Position numbers and translations under genes: made by a program | The notes under the pieces: generated by a model | The model's input: the letters and a program-made list of their open reading frames with translations, nothing else | Databases searched by the model: none | What the model was told of the DNA's origin: nothing | NCBI GenBank assembly: GCA_037439425.1 | Contig: JBBIWA010000023.1 | Location: 1 to 64,000, forward strand | Origin: JBBIWA01 sp037439425 | GTDB lineage: Bacteria > Acidobacteriota > Blastocatellia > RBC074 | Direction of reading: 5' to 3' | Length of the DNA stretch: 64,000 nucleotides | In this document: positions 58,842 through 64,000 of the stretch, piece by piece | Layout: every line of letters begins with the position of its first letter | Position numbering within the stretch: the first letter of the stretch is position 1

Positions 58842-59330
58842 GTGAGTGAGGAGAGAAAGCTAACTGGTAAAGAGAAGATTCTGGCTGAACTCCGTGCGCT
58901 CGAATACGAGCTGAATGTCGAACTGCCGCGTGTGCTGAGAATGGCCGCTGCGCTCGGCGATCTCTCGGAGAATGCCGAGTACAAATCAGCGCGCGAACGC
59001 CAGGACTTTGTGCGCGCCCGCGTGCGCCAGTTGCAGCAACAACTCGCCAGGCTGTCAAGTATTGATCTCAGCAAGTTGCCGCGCGATCGCGCTTCTTATG
59101 GCTCGACCGTCATCTTGCGCGATGTTGAGCGGGGCACCGAAGTAACCTATCGCCTCGTCACTCCTGAAGAAGCAGACCCTGAGCAAGGCCTGATCTCTAC
59201 CACCTCACCCATCGGCAGGAGTTTGCTCAATAAGGAAGAAGGCGATCGCGTCAAGGTTCAGGCCCCGTCGGGGGTGCGCACGTTCGAGGTGATTAAACTC
59301 ACAACCATTCACGGCGATCCTAATGAGTGA
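58842..59330 (+). CDS. GreA/GreB-family transcription elongation factor
   Basis: A 162-residue protein with the Gre layout: an N-terminal coiled coil (about 1-75; LGDLSENAEYKSARERQDFV contains the tip acidic residues D-x-x-E-N-A-E) and a C-terminal FKBP-like domain (about 80-155; SPIGRSLLNKEEGDRVKVQA). Gre factors enter the RNA polymerase secondary channel and stimulate RNA cleavage. GTG start 58842 with AGGAAAGG upstream. The C-terminal domain reads slightly unlike typical GreA, but the tip is intact. Directly downstream the composite repeat copy C begins. Confidence 0.88.
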   Translation: MSEERKLTGKEKILAELRALEYELNVELPRVLRMAAALGDLSENAEYKSARERQDFVRARVRQLQQQLARLSSIDLSKLPRDRASYGSTVILRDVERGTEVTYRLVTPEEADPEQGLISTTSPIGRSLLNKEEGDRVKVQAPSGVRTFEVIKLTTIHGDPNE

Positions 59331-59368
59331 GGAGGGGCTGGCTCACCGCAGCCACTTCCCTCTGGCCA

Positions 59369-60770
59369 CTGGTGGCAGCAATTCCTGCTCAGCCGGATAC
59401 AGCCGTAAATAGTTGAATGAGACAAAAGAATTTCTGCGCTTGAACCTCTGAGAGGTCCTGAAGTAAGCGCGTGAGAGGTGAAAAGTATTAAACTCCCGCC
59501 CTCAGACCAATCAAGAGTTTAACTTTTGAAGCTTTTCGAGATTTGCTCACCCTGAAGTCTTCAAGCGAGTCTTTGAGAGTAGTGAGCGCGAGACCGCTTT
59601 CGCAGTGGCTGGGGTGGCACTTCAGCACATTCTTCTTTCAACACCCGAGCTTGCTGGCGGTTCAGCGAGGGATGAAGAACGAAGCTGGGCGAGCGGGAGC
59701 TGGAACAAGTCTTTGAGGTAGAGTAGATAGCGTCCAATACGCAGATGCGAGGGAGCTTGGACGTGGTACCGACCGGGTCTTTGCGGAGCTCTGGCCTGAG
59801 GTCTTAGAGCGGACAGCTGCGAGTCGGATGGAGTGTGCAGTTTGTGACCGGGTGGGGAGAAGTATTAACTGGTCGCTTTCGAGGGAAGTGAATATTTTCA
59901 TTCGAGGAAGATCGACTCTGCTGGGAGTTTGAGGCGCAAGGGCAAGGACGGCGAGATGCATTATTCACACGTAGTGGTCGCGCGCGACAATAGGCGCGCG
60001 CCTGCAGCCCGGACACTTTGCCGCAAGAGGCCACGGCCTTGCGCCGTGGAGTCTCACGATCCTGGCTACCAAATTCGCAATTCGCAATTCGCAATCCGAA
60101 ATTCAAAGTGGAGTCTCACGATCCTGGCTACTGTAACCGCGGATTAAGAGCGTTTAGGAAAAAACGTCGATGTTAGCCACAAACGTGAAACTCCACGGCG
60201 CAAGGCCGTGGCATCTCAAATGAGCCTGCCCGCCTGTGTAGCCAGAAACGTGAAACTCCACGGCGCAAGGCCGTGGCCTCTCAAAATGATCCTGCCCGTG
60301 TGTGTAGCCACAAACGTGAAACTCCACGGCGCAAGGCCGTGGCATCTCAAATGAGCCTGCCCGCCTGTGTAGCCACAAACGTGAAACTCCACGGCGCAAG
60401 GTGATCTATCACAATTCGTGGCTGATGGACTTTGAAGTGACCCGAGAGAATGCAGCTCAGATCATAGGGCCTTCACGTTCTCGAATCGAGAAGCCTTCTA
60501 TTCAAAGTCCACAAGAAGCACGGCTATGAATGGAAACACAACTCTTGGTCACTTCCCTGCCCCAAGCTCTCAATGGTCTTTTCAATCAGCGTTACCGGAG
60601 CCCACTTGCAGGCAAACAAGCTTCCTCGAAGCTCGGCGGCGGTATCAGGCTGCCGTTATGGTCTACAATATTCCGCGATCAATACGTCATCTGACTCAAT
60701 GAGGCACCTGCGGCGGCACACTCTGTGCCCCTCGTTTCCCGCTTGAGCAGGAATTGTTGCTCTCGACCTG
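59369..60770 (+). repeat. Composite dispersed repeat, copy C
   Basis: Bases 59369-60170 match copy B (35421-36290), a hairpin array follows (60172-60400), then a block matching the reverse of 376-500 (60420-60560), then the block shared with 17085-17215 and 36605-36735 (60575-60705). Copy C is the most complete of the three. No believable gene is found in it. Confidence 0.85.
60172..60400. repeat. Hairpin array within copy C
   Basis: Four units of CCACGGCGCAAGGCCGTGG, each after GTGAAACT, spaced 62-65 bases. Linkers are of one kind here (GCCCGCCTGTGTGTAGCCA or GCCCGTGTGTGTAGCCA). Additional single hairpins with the flank GGAGTCTCACGATC occur upstream at about 60031 and 60110. Confidence 0.85.
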
Positions 60771-60846
60771 GCCAGCTTCATTGAGAACGACCATCACGGT
60801 AATATCTTTGTGAACCTCCCTGCCCACATACTTGACAGGTTTTATA

Positions 60847-60910
60847 GGACGCCCCCTTAATTTCGTAATCTGGGTTTGGTTACCCCAAGATTACTCTAAG
60901 CGGGGCGTCC
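60847..60910. repeat. Nested perfect hairpin
   Basis: GGACGCCCC (60847-60855) pairs with GGGGCGTCC (60902-60910), and inside it GTAATCT (60865-60871) pairs with AGATTAC (60888-60894), with further GGG/CCC. TTT follows. It could be a terminator for copy C, a structured RNA, or the end of an insertion element. Confidence 0.55.
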
Positions 60911-61056
60911 TTTCATATTACGTGCTAGAGACTTCAGGAGGGGGAATAGAAACAGAAACTCCTCCTCTTGCGGCGCTGCCTTAAGTTGCTGCAGCCGGTT
61001 GAAGGAACTTCGCTTAGTGTGGAGACACTCCGAGGATATACCCTGCGAAGGGGAAG

Positions 61057-61278
61057 TTAGCCTTTCTTAGCCTCTTCCATCTTCTTTCTCAGGCTGAGTG
61101 GTCTCATATCGGTCCATACTTCCTTGATATAGGCCAGGCACTCTTCTTTAGTGCCAACTTTACCCACATCTCGCCAGCCCAGCGCATTCTCCCGGTCAGC
61201 TGGCCAGATGGAGTATTGTTCCTCGTGATTGACTACCACTTTATAAATAGTCTTGTCTTCCTTTTCGTCTCTATTCAT
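61057..61278 (-). CDS. MbtH-like protein
   Basis: A 73-residue protein with the full MbtH pattern: YKVVVNHEEQYSIWPADREN, then GWRDVGKVGTKEECLAYIKE, then VWTDMRPLSLRKKM. MbtH proteins bind and activate the adenylation domains of nonribosomal peptide synthetases. ATG 61278 with GGAGGA upstream is used; the frame extends to 61413. No NRPS gene is in the window, so it is an orphan here. The preceding gene (GH5-like) is read in the same direction. Confidence 0.9.
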   Translation of the reverse strand: MNRDEKEDKTIYKVVVNHEEQYSIWPADRENALGWRDVGKVGTKEECLAYIKEVWTDMRPLSLRKKMEEAKKG

Positions 61279-61409
61279 TGTTCCTCCAAGAGGCGGTCTC
61301 TTTTTGAAAATAGAACGAATCAAGCTGATTTCCCAGGGTGCGAGAGAAAGGCGCGCTCGTCTTGCTTTCGCCGTTGGCCCTGATGCTGAGCGACATTCTT
61401 CATCCAGTA

Positions 61410-62603
61410 TCAAAACTGAAGTTCACAAAACCTTCGATATAAATGGCGCAAATTCTCGCGCGGGTTCAAATAAAAATCAGCGGCCTTGATCTCTATCCAA
61501 CTGAAATCATCAGGCTGCTTGCTTCGCTCGGCCCCTACCCATTGTCTGATTTCAGCCAGCGCCGGCTTGGCTGTATAGTCGTTATGCCAGAGGCCGAAAT
61601 AACGCTCATGCGTCGCTTCGTCTAATGGTGGTTCGCGCCACAGCGCGCTAGCGTAGTCACCATAACACCATAGCATCGCGCCGAGAAATCCAAATTGGTG
61701 CAGCAGGCTAAGTGCGCGACGGATGAAGGATGCCGCTTCATCTTCTTCAAGTAAGCTGACCGGCCCGGCTACTGGCTCCAATGCCTCTGTTCTCCTGTGA
61801 GGAGAAATGGCTGGCACGCCAAATTCTTCAAACAACACATCCCGGCCACCAAGCCAGCGTGTGACTAACCCCAGAAATGGTAGCAGCTTTGCATCAGCCG
61901 GCCCTTCGGCCCACCGAGCATAGATCGGGTATCCGTGCATAGAGAGAAAATCACATACCCGCGCCGCCTCGGTTGGTCCTAATCGCCGGTCTTCTTCCAG
62001 GTCTTCCATGTGCAACCCGATGGTGATTGGGGAGGAGGAGTCCACTGACCTGATTTCTCCGGCGATGCGCTCTAACCAAGCGATGGCTGCGGCGCGCGAA
62101 GGCGGCACGACGCAGTTAGAGTTTTCATTGCCCAGATCGTAAGCCCACAGCGCTGGATGGTCTCGCAGCACAGCAGCGACCTCGTGGGCGAGACGAGCCT
62201 GGGCGTCAATGATATTCTGATCGTTATACCAATTCTTCAACCTCGCGCGGCGGACCTGGCCGCTGGCGAAGACGCGGAAACGTTCTGGCGCGTCACCTGC
62301 CTCAAGCGCCCACTCCGGAATCCAGTTGACACCGCTCATATGGCCAGTGAACAGCGTTGGTATGAGTGACAACTCGTGGCGCGCTGCCAGGTCGGCCACG
62401 CTGAGGAGCCGCTTGAGCATCTCCGGCGCTATCTGGTGTGGCTCAGGCTGGAAGTCTTCCCAGAGCAGAAAAATGCGCACACTATCAAAGCCAGCAGCGC
62501 GAATGCGCGCAAAGTCCAGCTCGACCTCTTCGAGATCGAAGTGGCGCCACCAGTACATGGCGCTCGTCACCGGCCAGTAATTGATGCCCAGTCGAAACTT
62601 CAT
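61410..62603 (-). CDS. GH5-like glycoside hydrolase
   Basis: A 397-residue TIM-barrel protein: GINYWPVTSAMYWW at the start, DSVRIFLLWEDFQPEP, the acid/base Glu160 in YDLGNENSN, and the nucleophile Glu260 in VLFEEFGVP. These are the retaining Clan A positions of cellulase/mannanase-type enzymes. There is no signal peptide, so it may be cytoplasmic or released otherwise. The substrate is unknown; related proteins are called mannan endo-1,4-beta-mannosidase or cellulase. It is followed by the GT4-cupin gene, with 12 bases between. Confidence 0.8.
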   Translation of the reverse strand: MKFRLGINYWPVTSAMYWWRHFDLEEVELDFARIRAAGFDSVRIFLLWEDFQPEPHQIAPEMLKRLLSVADLAARHELSLIPTLFTGHMSGVNWIPEWALEAGDAPERFRVFASGQVRRARLKNWYNDQNIIDAQARLAHEVAAVLRDHPALWAYDLGNENSNCVVPPSRAAAIAWLERIAGEIRSVDSSSPITIGLHMEDLEEDRRLGPTEAARVCDFLSMHGYPIYARWAEGPADAKLLPFLGLVTRWLGGRDVLFEEFGVPAISPHRRTEALEPVAGPVSLLEEDEAASFIRRALSLLHQFGFLGAMLWCYGDYASALWREPPLDEATHERYFGLWHNDYTAKPALAEIRQWVGAERSKQPDDFSWIEIKAADFYLNPRENLRHLYRRFCELQF

Positions 62604-62615
62604 GCCTCTACTGTT

Positions 62616-63995
62616 TCAACTGAGGCGTGCCTCGTAGTCTTGCAATCGCACGACATCGTCCTCACCGAGATAATCGCCGCGCTGGATCTCGATAAAGACG
62701 AGCTTTTCGCCTCCGGGGTTTTCGATGTGATGAGCGGCGCCGATGGGGACATCAACCGTCTCACCTGCCCGAAGCGTGATTTCGCGGCCATCAAGCGTGA
62801 CCTTCCCCACGCCCTGCACTACCATCCAGTGCCTAGCGCGCTGTGCGTTCTTCTGATAGCTGAGCTGTTTCCCAGGTAAGACTTCGATGCGCTTGACTTT
62901 GTAGCCGGTAGCTTCATCGAGCACGGTGAAACTGCCCCACGGGTGCTGATCACAATGCGGGGAGGTAGTCGCTGCTTTGCTCTTCTCCATCTCTAATACC
63001 TCCCTGTAGACTTTGAGGTAACTCTCAACCATCCGGCCACAACTAAAATGTTCGGCAACATGTTGGCGGATCCGCGCGCGATCAAGTTCCCCAACCAGCC
63101 GGACTGCTTCGGCTGCTTCTGAGACACTGTTGACGAGAAATCCGGTCACGCCCTTCCTGACAATCTCTGGCACGGAGCCGCGACTGTGCGCGATGACCGG
63201 CGTGCCGCAAGCCATGGCTTCTATCATGCTCAGCCCGAAGGGCTCATCGAAGTTGATCAGATGGAGCAAGGCCAGAGCACCGCCCAGTAACTCATTACGC
63301 TGGTCAGGCCCGACCGAGCCAAGATAACGGATACGATCGCCGTCTGTGTGCGGAGCTACTTCGCGCTCGAAGTAATGCTGGTCTTGAATGATTCCCACAA
63401 TGAGCAGTCGCAACCTGCTCCGCCGCGCCACTTCTATTGCCTCGGCTACTCCTTTATCAGGATGGATGCGTCCAAAGAAGAGCAAATAATCCCCGTGCTC
63501 GCGCCGCAGCGTGAATTCTTCCAGTGGGATGCCGTGATAGATCGTGGCTATGTAGTTGAGACGCGGATGGCGGTCGGCATTGCTGATCGCTACGTAATAA
63601 ACGCGCCCATTGTACTTCTCATAGACTGGCACAATCCGCTCGGAGGAAAACCCGTGGATGGTGGTCAGCACAGGTGTGCGTACCAAGGCGCTGTAGGAGA
63701 GAGGGAGAAAGTCAAAATGATTGTGGATTAGATCAAATTCATCAGCGCGCTCAAAAACGGCCGAGATATGCAGGCACTCCCAGACCTTCGGGTCAAGACT
63801 CGGATCTTCAGAGTAAGGACGAGGGCAGACTGAAACCAGCCGCGCGCGCGAGACCGAATCAGCTGTGGCGAACAGGGTCACGTCAACGCCGCGCGCCACC
63901 AGCCCCTCTGTCAGCAGCGAGACCACACGCTCCCACGGCCCATAGTGCCGCGGCGGCACGCGCCAAGAGATAGGAGCAAGCATGGCGATGCGCAT
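62616..63995 (-). CDS. Glycosyltransferase family 4 fused to a cupin domain
   Basis: A 459-residue fusion. Residues about 1-335 are a GT-B glycosyltransferase of family 4 (MRIAMLAPISWRVPPRHYG, LLFFGRIHPDKGVAEAIEVA, NFDEPFGLSMIEAMACGTPV, the E-x7-E motif). Residues about 348-459 are a cupin like the C-terminal part of mannose-1-phosphate guanylyltransferase/isomerase (HPWGSFTVL, GYKVKRIEVLPGKQLSYQ, VPIGAAHHIENPG). A GT4 with a phosphomannose-isomerase-type cupin is an unusual join and suggests sugar-nucleotide supply or sensing. It sits upstream of the GH5-like gene, same direction. The start is near the window end; more upstream residues are possible. Confidence 0.82.
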   Translation of the reverse strand: MRIAMLAPISWRVPPRHYGPWERVVSLLTEGLVARGVDVTLFATADSVSRARLVSVCPRPYSEDPSLDPKVWECLHISAVFERADEFDLIHNHFDFLPLSYSALVRTPVLTTIHGFSSERIVPVYEKYNGRVYYVAISNADRHPRLNYIATIYHGIPLEEFTLRREHGDYLLFFGRIHPDKGVAEAIEVARRSRLRLLIVGIIQDQHYFEREVAPHTDGDRIRYLGSVGPDQRNELLGGALALLHLINFDEPFGLSMIEAMACGTPVIAHSRGSVPEIVRKGVTGFLVNSVSEAAEAVRLVGELDRARIRQHVAEHFSCGRMVESYLKVYREVLEMEKSKAATTSPHCDQHPWGSFTVLDEATGYKVKRIEVLPGKQLSYQKNAQRARHWMVVQGVGKVTLDGREITLRAGETVDVPIGAAHHIENPGGEKLVFIEIQRGDYLGEDDVVRLQDYEARLS

Positions 63996-64000
63996 CGGTT

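Noticed and set aside
61057..61413. Longer start of the MbtH-like gene
   Set aside because: The extra 45 residues are not MbtH-like and the ATG at 61278 has a strong ribosome site.

Overview
The window looks like a chromosomal segment of an acidobacterium, most likely near class Blastocatellia. The strongest pointer is the secreted beta-propeller protein at 50478-52625, which ends in a TIGR03437-type C-terminal domain typical of Acidobacteriota. Moderate-to-high GC, many dispersed non-coding repeats, divergent chaperones and long TPR proteins fit. No rRNA, tRNA, prophage or CRISPR array was seen. The taxonomic call is inference.

0-2.5 kb is a graveyard: one copy of a composite repeat, a decayed IS701-like transposase, and an ABC permease truncated by it. 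2.5-16.9 kb is a light/oxidative-stress island read from a divergent promoter region at 6.57-6.68 kb. Leftward run a GTP cyclohydrolase II joined in frame to a lipocalin, a CarH-type B12 photoreceptor repressor, an SRPBCC protein and MacB-like permeases. Rightward run a fasciclin protein, a second SRPBCC protein, a class II photolyase and a carotenoid set: phytoene synthase, two CrtI-type desaturases, an alpha/beta hydrolase with a cysteine elbow, a prenyl diphosphate synthase, a GT2 glycosyltransferase and a CruF-like hydratase. Together they predict light-induced DNA repair plus a hydroxylated, glycosylated, possibly acylated acyclic carotenoid.

16.9-23.1 kb holds a divergent GrpE/Hsp70/TPR/J-protein module with lesions (two frameshifts in grpE, an in-frame TGA in the Hsp70 gene, and an in-frame TAG just upstream in cruF). 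23.2-31 kb has an IS3 remnant, a phosphoheptose isomerase, an FHA/M48-like membrane protein, a secreted TPR protein, an APC permease with an AtuA-like partner, and a single-ring ClpB-D2-like AAA protein. 31.4-35.2 kb is a degraded amino-sugar locus: a nanE pseudogene, a DUF4127 protein and a NagR/DasR-type GntR regulator with a near-perfect dre-like operator.

35.2-38.9 kb is repeat-rich (a MITE-like inverted repeat, composite repeat copy B with a MITE sitting in one of its hairpin loops, and a complete but frameshifted IS next to rpsT). 38.9-49.5 kb carries a SirB1-like protein, proline/3-hydroxyproline catabolism, an isochorismatase-like hydrolase, and a cell-wall precursor cluster (glmS, glmU, yvcK-like). 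glmS is interrupted by a 508-residue intein with a LAGLIDADG endonuclease and an extra helix-turn-helix-like segment. 50-59.3 kb holds the secreted propeller, a two-domain retropepsin-like protein with PDZ, a GT9-like protein, icd, mdh and a GreA-like factor. 59.4-60.9 kb is composite repeat copy C. The right end has an orphan MbtH-like protein, a GH5-like hydrolase and a GT4-cupin fusion.

The most notable items are the GlmS intein, the CarH-controlled island with its clustered operator-like repeats and the RibA-lipocalin gene with an internal ribosome site, and the family of composite hairpin repeats with a MITE whose excision can be reconstructed exactly.
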